This document shows, piece by piece, positions 35,050-44,511 of a stretch of 64,000 nucleotides of DNA. The stretch's first letter is position 1. Every line of letters begins with the position of its first letter. Source of the DNA: Zelopaecilomyces penicillatus (lineage: Eukaryota > Ascomycota > Sordariomycetes > Hypocreales > Pseudodiploosporaceae); NCBI GenBank assembly GCA_005765155.1, contig VCCP01000001.1, positions 6,634,001 through 6,698,000 of the forward strand, written 5' to 3'. Below the pieces are notes generated by a model. The model made no database searches, was not told where the DNA came from, and worked only from the letters and a program-made list of their open reading frames with translations. Both the position numbers and the translations under genes were made by a program.

Positions 35050-36280
35050 GACTTCTGTAAGAGAAAATAACAGAGGATAGTGGATGAGAAGTCTGGAAGT
35101 GTTTCGAGATGACAGAGTGGTGGGACAGGTAATATCGATAAGTGTGAGTAGTAGGCGTGAGTTGCTGTGCTCAAGCTTGAGAAGTTCACATCAAGTTGAA
35201 AAGTATCCAGATGCTGAGAAAGGCAACTGAAGTACGAAGATGGGTTGAAAGTAGGAGGATGAGAACATTTGCTAACGTAAAAGTTCTTGTCTCTTATATA
35301 CTACGAGGAAATCTTAATCCCAACTCAAATTACTGGTTCTAACAATACCATCACATCAACCTTAATTGCTGGACAGAATTTTCCTTGCTACCATTGTAAA
35401 GCCCAATCTCGAGGGACGAAGTTTAAACATACAGTGGGGTTTATGTGGAGGAAGACTCACAGTACTACATATGATATATCGCAAATATCCTTGTCACAGA
35501 CATGTCATGTGGAAAAGTCAATGTCAGCGGCAACCTTTATTTTGACGGGAGCGCACGAGCCTTCAAGACGAGGAGTCTGACCGGACAGATGCTGTAGGAA
35601 TCGAAATTTTCTAATATGTATGCTTTGATAGCGCCACCTCTTCTGCTATATTGTCTGCCATCTCTCTAATAGCAATCTTGATGTGGAATCTCGTTTGGGA
35701 TCAGACGCTTGCTGTCAGGGTCAAGAGGCTTGGAAAAGCCACAGTGGGCCCGAACTTTATATAAGATATTGGACAGCATAACCTGCTCATTCCCAGCTAG
35801 TAGACTCATCGTCTTTGCTTTGCGCCTTGAGTAGGCATCGTGACTTGGGTGAAGATATGGTTTTTAAGCTCATGGCTGCTTGCGATGGTAGCGTCACAGG
35901 AATTGCCCCTTTAGGCAATTATGGTGGGGCGCTACGGCTCGGGTACGGCAGATACTTCCGTTGCAGTGAAGATCCCGACCAAACACAAAGTACCTGCCGT
36001 CCAACCTCAACCCCGCCAAAATTCAACGTCCGCCGTCCCTTGGCTTAGGTACGGAGAGGTGTATGTATGAAAGGTTAACGGTTGAATTATCGCTGTACAC
36101 GATATTCCACCCCTCCTTGCCCAGAGTTCATCACAACAATCCTCACCCCTCGGCAACGCCGTCGCCATCGCCATCGCCACGTTTGCTTCCCATCGCCGGT
36201 CCGATCGTGTTGCGCCGGCAGGCCCTTTTGAGAAGGAAGCCCTGCAATCCCTATAGGCAGCGGCCTTTCCAACCTCCACA
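35050..36280. promoter_or_regulatory. Divergent intergenic region orphan gene / TIP41
   Basis: This 1.23 kb lies between divergent starts. The orphan-gene side (35050-35300) and the C/CGCCAT-rich 200 nt before TIP41 are the likely promoter and leader regions. The segment 35290-35580 has a 97-codon frame starting at TTG, not taken as a gene. The rest shows nothing recognisable. Confidence 0.4.
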
Positions 36281-37283
36281 ATGCTTCACATGGCCTCCCC
36301 CGCGGAGCAGTTCCCCACGGCCCAGGCCATATCCGCAGCGACAAACACACACAGCCAGAACCGCTTCAGCATCTCAACGCGAAAACTCCCAATCTCAAAA
36401 TCTGGCGCCATCGATGCGCTGACCGAAAAGATTGGGATACCTATACCGGAGATGATCTTTGGCGACAACCTAGTTGCCATTACTCACACACCGACGGGCT
36501 GGAGCCTCCAGTTCAACGCCCACGACGCCCTCGATGCCGTTGACAAGACAGACAAGAATATGCTCCGCGTGGCGTACGCGCGCGATTGGGAGAGCACGCG
36601 TGAGGCCACTACACAAAGCATAAAGGAGGTCGTCAAGCCGTATGACTGGAGCTACTCCACCACATACTCCGGCACAGTTGAGAGGTCTTCTTCAGAGGCG
36701 GCGCCAGTGGCTGCGGAGGCTGCAGGTCGCCAATTCAGTCCCGGCGACAAACAGATACCGATTGAGCTGCTCAAACGTCGTGACCCAATCCTCTTTTTTG
36801 ACGAAGTCGTACTGTACGAGAGCGAGCTCGACGACAACGGCATTTCCGTCTACAGTGCTAAACTACGAGTCCACGAGAAGCGCATGCTCCTGCTGTGCCG
36901 GCTGTTCATGCGCCTAGACAGTGTCCTGGTTCGCATCCGAGATACACGAATCTACGTGGACTTTGAAACGGACGAGGTGATCCGGGACTATACAGAAAAG
37001 GAAGCGGGTTTTGCAGATATCAAACAGGTAAGAAACGACAGCCAGCCTTGTGTGAAGCCCCACCATGAAAGCTTATCCCCCCCCCAATGGCATTATTATG
37101 GTTCTGCCGCTACGAAGAGTAGCCTGCTAACGTGTGCCCTTCTCACCACCCCCTTTATAGGCGTTACTAAGATCCGGAAGACTACCCGACGAGGTGACCG
37201 TTGCTCTTCGAGACCCCAATGTGCTGGACCCCTTGCTGGCTATTGTAGAGCATCGCACAGAAGCCATCAACTTATCTGCGTAA
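36281..37283 (+). CDS. TIP41: TIP41-like regulator of type 2A phosphatases (TOR pathway)
   Basis: Tip41/TIPRL binds PP2A-type phosphatase catalytic subunits and, in yeast, Tap42, so it acts downstream of TORC1. Two exons are inferred, 36281-37027 and 37161-37283, giving 289 aa. The conserved core is clear: FSISTRKLPISKSGAID, IPIPEMIFGDNLV, FNAHDALDAVD, VAYARDWESTRE, DWSYSTTYSGT, PIELLKRRDPILFFDEVVLYESELDDNGIS and RLFMRLDSVLVRIRDTRIYVDF. Exon 2 adds ALLRSGRLPDEVTVALRDPN and the end of the protein. The 133-nt intron falls after a Lys-Gln pair. A second in-frame ATG at codon 4 is equally possible as start. Length is near the family norm. It is convergent with the disordered AT-hook-like gene. 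Confidence 0.95.
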
Positions 37284-37784
37284 TCGATTGGTGGAAAAGA
37301 TGCAATATGACCCTCCCCCCTTGTATTATGGTAGCAATGAGTCAAACATAGAACGTAGGCAACGGAAAAACAGATCCTCAACAACAAGGGTATAGTAAGA
37401 TGATCGATCCTACTGTAGGGGTGTTGTCTTTGGTACAACTGTTCATTCATTACTACTACAACTGGGCTGAAAGATGAAAGAGCAACAAAATCCCAATGGG
37501 GGTTTTTCTCCATGAAGCAAAAAAAAAAGATAAGGATGTGTATGTGTATGATATCACACACAGAAACGTCTGGCCAAGCCAGCCAACAACGCCAACGCCA
37601 ACACCGAATCGCCTCTTTACCAAATCCCCCCCCCTCCCTGGATGTTTTCCCCCCAGCCTGTACATATACCTGAACAAAACAAAACATAAAAACATCTCGC
37701 CATGTATTAAAAAAAGCCAAATTTCCCTCCAAGCCAATTCTTTTCATTCAAATAAAAAAAAAGGGTAAAAAGCAGCTCGTCTTT
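37284..37784. terminator. Convergent 3' region TIP41 / disordered AT-hook-like gene
   Basis: A 500-nt convergent spacer with several A-runs and AACAAAACAAAACATAAAAAC-like sequence near 37673-37692, likely 3' UTR of both genes. A TGAGTCA at about 37338 is in a 3' position and probably irrelevant. No gene is seen. Confidence 0.4.
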
Positions 37785-39704
37785 TCATCGCGCATCCTTT
37801 GGGGAGGAAGATTCCGTTACTTCTTCAAACTCCAACTCCCACTTATCCACTTCCTGAAACTTCTTGCTCGCCTGCTTCAGCTCATCCGCTGAGAGTGTAT
37901 CACCGCTTTCAGCAGCCCCGTCAAAGGTATTATCAGGAAACGGCACAAACCTGCTCCGGCTCTCGTCCTCCTCCTCATATTCATCTCCATCGTCGTTCTC
38001 ATTCTCACCATCGCCCCCATCCTCCTCGCTCTCGTTCTCCTTATCCGAGGAACGATGATTTGCGTAAGGCCTGGTACTTCGCGAGGCAGGTCGTGCTGAG
38101 GCAGGTGTCTGCTTAGGTTTCAAAGCAGAGTTACCTACACGGCCAACTCGAGATGCAGGGCGAGCAGAAGCGGTCCTGCTAGCTGAGCCTTTTTTTCCTT
38201 TTTTCCGGGTAGCCCTGGTGTTTAAATAGGAGTCTTGGTCGTCTTCGTCGCTTTCACTGCTGGTCTCGGGTTCTTCGTCTTCGTCGTCATGGCCGGGGGC
38301 AAATGGGTTTCGCATTCGCTTATATCGACGTTTGGGAAGCAGGCTCGTTAAATCAGCAGTTGTAAGTTTTGGTGAAGCATTACGGCGTCCAGGTGGGCGC
38401 CCACGGCCTCTTGTCGTCGCCCTTGAATCCTCAAAGTTTGGCGAGTGTGTGAGTGAGGGTGGTGAAGAAACGTCGGAGAGATGGTCAAGTCGTGAAGGGG
38501 TTGTTATGGAAGGTCTGCGACGTCGTTTTGCTAATGTATGGATATCCGGCCATATGTCGTTTTCATCCTCTGAGCCACTGCTGGCTGGTGGTGCGGTGAT
38601 ATCATCTAGGTTGACAGGAGTGACAGGTCTCTCAAGCAAACCGGGTGGAGGCAGAGGTGAAGATATATCTGAGAGATCCGATTCACTCTCAACCTCCTCC
38701 ATTACTTCATCTGGTTCCGTCCTTGACACTTTCTCTGGCCGTTCACTATCCTCGTGTAAATCCTCATTCTTCCGCTTTCTAGATTCCGACGCTGCAGATA
38801 CCGCTGGTGATAATGATGATGACGATGGCGACTGTTGTGGCGGTTCTTGGCTAGGCTGCGTGCGGCGTCGGTTGTTCAACGGCGTAGACTCAGCTTCGGG
38901 CGCGAAATCGTCCTCGCTCCCCATCTCAGTGTCGTCCGGCTCAGCATTTCCAGATGGTTCCGGCATTGGTTTTCGAGACGTTCCCAGGATACTGGGTTCC
39001 CTGGCACGTCGACGAAAGAGGCCAATATTGAGAGACGAGCTGACGCCCGGCGTGTTGCCGCCCCTGCTGCTGGGCCGGATGAGCGGGTCATTACGTCCAA
39101 CGAAGCTAGACTGCCGCGATCTGGGTCTGAAAGCACTAAAGGACATGGTGGAGGCATCAGCCGAGCCCAATCCACCATCAGGTATATCCCCATCCGCAAA
39201 GCTATCGCCGAGATCGCCAAACACATCGTCGTCCGCCAAGTCCAGTCCTGTAGTGTCTCGATGGTGCGCTGGAGTCGCCATGGCACGACGTCCCACTTCG
39301 ACTGAGCTTCCCGAATCCTCTTCCCGAGCTCTCGTCGCCGTGGCGAAACGGCCGCGTGCGCTGCCCCGGCTGCCGCTGGAGGTGGTTACATCCTCATTTG
39401 CAAGGCGAGCAAGCGCCGCATCGCGACTCTGTTTCGCTGCATCAATGGCATCCTGTTCGCCAACGCTTAGTCGTGATGCCGTGCCCTTGGAGCGCGTTCT
39501 TCGCGAGCGGCCCCTGTTTCCTTCTTCTTCTTCTTCTTCCGCTTCTCCTTCGTCTTCTTGATGTTGCTGTTTCTCTTCTCGGTTGTTGTGATTATCGTCG
39601 TCATCACTGCAAGGTACCAACACCGTATCTTGTGTCGCAGCGGCAGCAGCAGCCGCCGTTTTGACCGCCGGTGCGTTTCGCGCGGCCCTCCTCGGCCGTG
39701 GCAT
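37785..39704 (-). CDS. Acidic, disordered nuclear-type protein with AT-hook-like motif (639 aa)
   Basis: One exon encodes 639 aa from ATG 39704 (MPRPRRAARNAPAVK). I do not recognise the family. The protein is dominated by acidic and Ser-rich blocks (poly-Glu near 55-62, DDEDEEPETSSESDEDD) alternating with basic ones. An AT-hook-like GRGRPPGRR lies near residue 440. Ordered-looking islands are DLADDDVFGDLGDSFADGD (about 152-170), NIGLFRRRAREPSILGTSRK, TADLTSLLPKRRYKRMRNPF and the C-terminal SADELKQASKKFQEVDKWEL, which suggest short conserved binding motifs. The composition suggests a DNA- or chromatin-associated protein, which is inference. Upstream, at 40027-40043, is an ACGCGTCGCGACGCG element resembling G1/S-type MCB sites. 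The preceding in-frame TTG is not used as start because an ATG follows two codons later. Confidence 0.82.
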   Translation of the reverse strand: MPRPRRAARNAPAVKTAAAAAAATQDTVLVPCSDDDDNHNNREEKQQHQEDEGEAEEEEEEGNRGRSRRTRSKGTASRLSVGEQDAIDAAKQSRDAALARLANEDVTTSSGSRGSARGRFATATRAREEDSGSSVEVGRRAMATPAHHRDTTGLDLADDDVFGDLGDSFADGDIPDGGLGSADASTMSFSAFRPRSRQSSFVGRNDPLIRPSSRGGNTPGVSSSLNIGLFRRRAREPSILGTSRKPMPEPSGNAEPDDTEMGSEDDFAPEAESTPLNNRRRTQPSQEPPQQSPSSSSLSPAVSAASESRKRKNEDLHEDSERPEKVSRTEPDEVMEEVESESDLSDISSPLPPPGLLERPVTPVNLDDITAPPASSGSEDENDIWPDIHTLAKRRRRPSITTPSRLDHLSDVSSPPSLTHSPNFEDSRATTRGRGRPPGRRNASPKLTTADLTSLLPKRRYKRMRNPFAPGHDDEDEEPETSSESDEDDQDSYLNTRATRKKGKKGSASRTASARPASRVGRVGNSALKPKQTPASARPASRSTRPYANHRSSDKENESEEDGGDGENENDDGDEYEEEDESRSRFVPFPDNTFDGAAESGDTLSADELKQASKKFQEVDKWELEFEEVTESSSPKDAR

Positions 39705-40497
39705 TCTCAACGAACGAGCAAGACCCGCGCGGTGATGATGATGTCTATGATGGAGGCGGGGGAGAGGCTTTCTTCCAAGATCGGTGGGGGGGGAACAATT
39801 GACGGCTGCAGTAATGCAAACTGTTGTGTATAATGATTGTAAGGTCCAAAAAGCTCAAAGAAAATAATAATCAACTTTCTCTAAACTGTTGCGACACAGA
39901 ACGATGGGGTCGAGGGTGAGGTGTGGTGATATTATTGGGCTGGAAAACGAACGAATGCAGGGCAGATAACGGACAAGGTTATTGTGGGTTATTGTGGGCG
40001 AATCTTCAGTGCCGATGTGCTGTTGAGACGCGTCGCGACGCGATTTATTTGGCCAATCTACTTTGTCCGCTTGTATTTTCTTGCCTTGATGCCCGCCTAG
40101 AGCTTACAGGGATGTGAAGTACCGTCGGTACCTGAAGGTACCTCACCTGGAGTCAGGCTGGCGATAACTTCCAATTACAAATGGGTAACCTCTGACAGAA
40201 ATGTCCTGTCTTGCACCATTGTGATCGTGCTGCTATCATTATAATTATCATTGACAAGGATGGGAGATTTCTTCCACCATCTCTCCCCCGTTTGAAGATG
40301 CCTTCGTTGCCCAACCACCATTTTGTTATACAGTCCAGTTTCCGATGCGCCACGCCGCCCATGATCCAGCACCAGTACCTATGCTGCTAGGTTGATGATA
40401 TAATAATACACAGACATATAGAGAACAAACCCTCGCCAAAAAAAGGAGAGGGATACACCCATAGGATGTATACAAAGTCTTTTGTATAAGATGGCAA
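39705..40497. promoter_or_regulatory. Upstream region of the disordered protein gene / MRH4 3' side
   Basis: These 790 nt separate two minus-strand genes. They contain the MCB-like element, a perfect 10-bp tandem duplication of TTATTGTGGG (39979-39998), and GGTACC palindromes at 40120-40145. The right end is probably the MRH4 3' UTR. No gene is seen. Confidence 0.45.
40027..40043. promoter_or_regulatory. MCB-like element (two ACGCG cores)
   Basis: A compact GACGCGTCGCGACGCGA contains one full ACGCGT and a second ACGCG 10 nt further on, about 325 nt upstream of the disordered-protein ATG. ACGCGT is the site bound by MBF-type (Mbp1/Swi6) factors at G1/S genes in yeasts. The functional link is inference. 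Confidence 0.4.
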
Positions 40498-42318
40498 CTA
40501 GATTAGCGCCTGGCCCATAAACATACTCTTCTTTACATCAGCAACAACATCCCTTCTATCATCGTTGCCAACCAGGACAATGCCGCGACCACGTCTCCCC
40601 ATACGGCCAGCGCGACCAAGACGATGGATAAAATCAATGGTAGTATGAGGAACATCATAGAGGATGACATGTCGTACCGCCAGGGTGTCAATACCTCTAG
40701 AGGCCAGATCAGTCACCACCAGGGCTTTGACATTGGGCAGAGTTCTCTTGCGTCCAGGGTTGGGTGGTGTGACAATCCGCAGTGGCTCAGATGTTGTGAA
40801 CGTGTTCAAGATTTCTCCGTGGCGTTTTTCCGGCGTGTCCCTGTGTAACGCTTCGGCATCGATGCCCTTGGATCGTAGGTATTCTGCCACCTCCTCAGTC
40901 TTTTCACGCTCGTTCACGAACACCATAACACGGCGTACATCAATCTCATCCTTGACTAATCCCTCGTGCTGTGAAGCCTCTCGTCCAATGGTGTAGATGG
41001 CATCAGCACAAGCCAGATCCTTGTTGTTGCGGTATGGGTCCTTTGAAACATCAATGACTCCAAGCTGCACACGTCGGGGGATAGCATGCAGGTTGGGTGT
41101 CGTGATTCGCACCATTTTGGGATAGTTGGTAGCCAAGTAATGGTTGAGTTTCCTTGGGATAGTTGCAGAGCAGCAGATTAACTGCTTCATGGACGGCGAT
41201 GCGCGCTCGATGATGCTAGTTGTCACGGGTGCAAAGCTTCGGTCAAAGAGAGAGTCGGCCTCGTCAACAATCAAATGTGATACCCGAGACAGGATGTTAG
41301 GGTCAGAGTCCGCAATCGAGGCCAACAAATGGGGAGTGGAGATGACAACATCAAGACCCTTTGGGCCGTACATATGACGCTGGATCTGCTGAGCCTTTAG
41401 ATCCGACGACAAGACTTCTGTCTTGTACTTGACGACGTGGGAAAGCGTCTTTGAAACGCGGGCCACTTGCTGCGCTAGCTCCGCCGTTGGTACAAGCACA
41501 ATGACTCTAGGCCGGGCCATTGTGGGATGAGGCTCCTCGAAAGGTTTCCCCTTGAAGTTGTTGGCTATTTGCCGTTCCTTCTCTACCGCAGCTCTCTCAT
41601 TGTAAGCTTTAACTTCGGCATCCCCCGCCTCTGCAATCTTCATAGCATCAATGGCGGGCAGTAGATAGGCTAGCGTCTTTCCAGAGCCAGTCTCTGCTGC
41701 TAGTAAGAAAGAAGTCTGAGATTTGGTTTCCGTTTTCGCCTCGCCAGGGCTATACTGGCCCAGAAGTGCCGGAATCGCCAGTCTTTGCACTGGTGTCGGG
41801 GCTACGTCGACCATGCCCTTGAACAATTCCTCAGTCACGGCCGACTTCAACCCCGGCAGCAGATCAAACTGATCAAAGGATTCGAATTTCTGCATGCGAT
41901 CTTTGATAGATGTACGCCGACCGTACGATACCGTTGCCAAAGCGGGCTGCATCCTCAAAGCCTTGCGGTCATCCTTTGACCGTCGCTTGTCATCATTCCG
42001 AGCCCCTTTATTGGCCCCATACGGGTCGGTTCGCGTTCGAGGTGCGCCCCGGGCATGGTCAACGTTGGCAACAGTCCTGTTCATTGCGGCAAAGGGCCCG
42101 TCAACGCGGCTTCGGCGGCTTTTTTGGTCATCACGAGATGCAGGCGTCCGGTGAACTCGGTCGGCGAGGACCATTCGTGAGGGTCGAGTTGTGGCTCGCC
42201 GGGTCGACATGAACCGCTGGCTAAGGTATGACTGAATAGGCGTTTGGGGGGCAGCAGCTCGAGCGCCCATCGTGGAAACACACCACAGACATATTGAATT
42301 GGGCGCCACAGGGCGCAT
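40498..42318 (-). CDS. MRH4: Mitochondrial DEAD-box RNA helicase MRH4
   Basis: Mrh4 is needed for late assembly of the mitochondrial large ribosomal subunit in yeast. A single exon is read from ATG 42318, giving 606 aa. The same frame stays open for 49 codons upstream but has no ATG there. The N-terminus (MRPVAPNSICLWCVSTMGARAAAPQ, then SQRFMSTRRATTRPSR) is Arg/Ser/Ala-rich, like a mitochondrial presequence. Helicase motifs: Q motif region VAPTPVQRLAIPALL, Walker A AAETGSGKT, PTAELAQQVA, ISTPHLL, DEAD in IVDEADSLFD, SAT in CCSATIPRKL, VTDLASRGID and HRLGRAGRMGRRGRG. The short spacing and the divergent flanks match Mrh4 rather than cytosolic DEAD-box enzymes. It is divergent from the LPMO-like gene. 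Confidence 0.93.
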   Translation of the reverse strand: MRPVAPNSICLWCVSTMGARAAAPQTPIQSYLSQRFMSTRRATTRPSRMVLADRVHRTPASRDDQKSRRSRVDGPFAAMNRTVANVDHARGAPRTRTDPYGANKGARNDDKRRSKDDRKALRMQPALATVSYGRRTSIKDRMQKFESFDQFDLLPGLKSAVTEELFKGMVDVAPTPVQRLAIPALLGQYSPGEAKTETKSQTSFLLAAETGSGKTLAYLLPAIDAMKIAEAGDAEVKAYNERAAVEKERQIANNFKGKPFEEPHPTMARPRVIVLVPTAELAQQVARVSKTLSHVVKYKTEVLSSDLKAQQIQRHMYGPKGLDVVISTPHLLASIADSDPNILSRVSHLIVDEADSLFDRSFAPVTTSIIERASPSMKQLICCSATIPRKLNHYLATNYPKMVRITTPNLHAIPRRVQLGVIDVSKDPYRNNKDLACADAIYTIGREASQHEGLVKDEIDVRRVMVFVNEREKTEEVAEYLRSKGIDAEALHRDTPEKRHGEILNTFTTSEPLRIVTPPNPGRKRTLPNVKALVVTDLASRGIDTLAVRHVILYDVPHTTIDFIHRLGRAGRMGRRGRGIVLVGNDDRRDVVADVKKSMFMGQALI

Positions 42319-43551
42319 TGTGGGATGTGGTGGTTGAGCTGAGGTGGAAATCTTGATGGATGGCAGAGCTTCGTCGAATTCTAGAACTGGAAACTTTTCT
42401 TCCCCAAATAGGAATTTAACTTGAGGTACCTTTGGCAGGTACCCTGTCCACTGTGTGGTCGGCACAAAATCGCCGTTACCGCCCTAAACCAGCCTGGATT
42501 ACAGCAGTACGCCGCCTGTTTGCACTGTGCACACCAAGAGCTTCGCGATGACATCAGTCCTCCTAAGTTTACATCACTGCTGCATTTAATCGAGTACTAT
42601 GACTCTGTTTATCTTTCAATTACCACATGAGTCCATGTATGGTTTGAAAGTTGGCATTGTGAGACCTAGTAGATCATTGTGCCCGTCTTGTTTATCCATA
42701 TTCGAAAGTGCAGGTCCCATAGTCTCTTTTGAGGATCGTGATTGTAGTCTGCATCCTTGCATACACGAACCAAATCATTTGGAATATCTTCAATATCTCT
42801 CACTCTTCGGTGACAACGAATGCAAAAAATCACAGAAAGCTTGGGTGTTGGTGCGATCATTTGTTGAAATCTTTCGTTGTAATTGGGTGTTGGGAATGCC
42901 AACACTTCTGTAACTGTGCTCTCCATCCCCACGTCGCATGCGGCCTCGTCAAGAAATCACATTCCACTATCCCGCACCAACCCAGACCTTTGCACCATCT
43001 CATCAACACGTTCCCGCAGCCCCAGCCTATCCAAGCCAACCATCCGTAACATAAGCGCTGGGCCCCCAAAACTGTATCGTATGTTAATATACGCCTCTGT
43101 TTTTGTGAGACGGGATGGTACGTGCCGTGAAACACCGCGGAGCTTCGGAAAGGTGGGGTGGGTGGCGGCCGTCGTTGGACGGGGGAGGGGCAGGCATGAA
43201 TGAAGAGCAAACTGTCCGTGTTTGATGTTTGATCCTCTCGAACCAGGGGCCGATCCATCATCCCCCCTTGTTTCTCCCCAAACCGCTTGTGAGATGGGAC
43301 GTCCGTCCATGTTACAGATCCAGGTTGATGTATAGAAAATGGTTGCACTTTAGGCTGTGATAGGAAGAGATGTGCTGCTATCCTTTGTGTTATGGTACCG
43401 GATGTGGACTGGATTTCAAGTACATCCATTCATCTTGGGCAAACAATATTTAAATAGGCTCTCGTCCTCCTGGTCTTTTGGCTTGGATATTCTTGGCATG
43501 ATATCTCTTCTATTTCAATCCAATTACTTCAATTCAATTCATATCGACAAA
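42319..43551. promoter_or_regulatory. Divergent intergenic region MRH4 / LPMO-like gene
   Basis: This 1.2 kb contains both promoters. A palindromic TATTTAAATA at 43447-43456 lies 96 nt before the LPMO-like ATG and is a good TATA-type element. Open frames on both strands (for example a 190-codon minus ORF at 42857-43429 and a 104-codon plus ORF at 42599-42913) show no family resemblance and are left uncalled. Confidence 0.45.
43447..43456 (+). promoter_or_regulatory. TATA-type element of the LPMO-like gene
   Basis: TATTTAAATA lies about 96 nt upstream of the start codon of the secreted protein. The leader that follows is C/T- and CAATT-rich. The position fits a TATA box with a leader of roughly 60 nt. 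Confidence 0.5.
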
Positions 43552-44173
43552 ATGAAGGCAAGCCTGCTCGCCATCTCCTGCTATGTAGCCGCTGTTGCTG
43601 CACACGGCAGGATCATCTCCCCTCAGCCTCGTGGTGTTGGTCCAGCCATGGCCGCAGCCTGCGGTCAGGAAGCCATCAACAAAGTAAATCGAGACGACAC
43701 AATCCCTCTCGAAAACATCAAACCGGCAACTGCTGCATGTTCGTTTCCCCATTAAATTCCGTGGTCCTTGTCGTGTGTTTTATATATCTAACATGTCCCC
43801 TCCTCAAGGCAACTTGTTCCTATGCCGAGGCGCCACATTTATAGACAATGTCAACCCCGTTCAACGGCTGTCACCCGGTAGTGTTGTCAACTTCAAAGCA
43901 GAAATTTCAATCCCCCATGAAGGCCCTTGCAATGTTTCAATAGTCGACACAACGAGCAACACTGTGATTGGAGACCCGCTCATCGAGTTCGACACCTATG
44001 CCGATGAGAGCCTAGCTCAGCTTCCTGCAAACAACACTGCATTTAGCATCACAATGCCTCAGCTCGGGGCAAACCAGTGTACAGAGGCTGGTGACTGTGT
44101 CCTGCAATGGTTCTGGTTCGGATCAAGGGCACAGCAAACGTATGAGAATTGCGTGGATTTTGTAATGCAGTGA
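43552..44173 (+). CDS. Small secreted LPMO-like / chitin-binding type-4 protein
   Basis: Two exons are inferred, 43552-43738 and 43809-44173, giving 183 aa. A signal peptide (MKASLLAISCYVAAVAA) ends exactly before His18 in AAHGRIISPQPRG. A His exposed as residue 1 after cleavage is the hallmark of copper lytic polysaccharide monooxygenases and chitin-binding type-4 domains. The second copper ligand may be the His in SIPHEGPC. Six or more Cys in the mature part (ATAAC, FLCRG, GPCNV, NQCTEAGDC, YENC) suggest disulfides. The conserved end CVLQWFWFGSRAQQTYENC is present. It probably acts outside the cell on chitin or another polysaccharide, or only binds it; activity cannot be judged. The donor GTTCGT is non-consensus, but the branch TCTAAC and frame support the intron. 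The product is small for an LPMO. Confidence 0.8.
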
Positions 44174-44511
44174 GGACTTGTCCGAAATGAGGACAGGTTG
44201 AGTCGAATCATTTATAGAATATCGTGTCACTTTAGCAACATACTATAGAGGTCTCAAATAAATATGTAATAGCTTATGCATCATAAAACTCATGTCTTAA
44301 TTTAGACAGTGATTTCTCTCATATTTACTGCTGCGTTTGATCCTGCAGCTAAGATCAAGGAGCAGGAGTAGGTCTCCCACACAACAGGAGGTGGATTCAT
44401 AATTTGAAGGGAAAGCATCCATGGTAGTATTATACACATAACTCCAAACGCGATGATCCCTTCTACCACATCTTGTAGTGATTTTGTGTGTGGTGCTCCA
44501 TTGTCTTTTAG
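44174..44511. terminator. Convergent 3' region LPMO-like / CBM48 gene
   Basis: A 338-nt A/T-rich spacer between convergent genes. CAAATAAATATG near 44255-44266 is a possible poly(A) signal for the LPMO-like gene. Nothing else is recognised. Confidence 0.4.

Noticed and set aside
38332..39561. 409-codon plus-strand frame opposite the disordered AT-hook-like gene
   Set aside because: A Ser/Arg-rich antisense shadow caused by the codon bias of the real gene on the other strand.
42857..43429. 190-codon minus-strand ORF between MRH4 and the LPMO-like gene
   Set aside because: It sits in a divergent promoter region, has a Trp-rich random-looking composition and no known domain.
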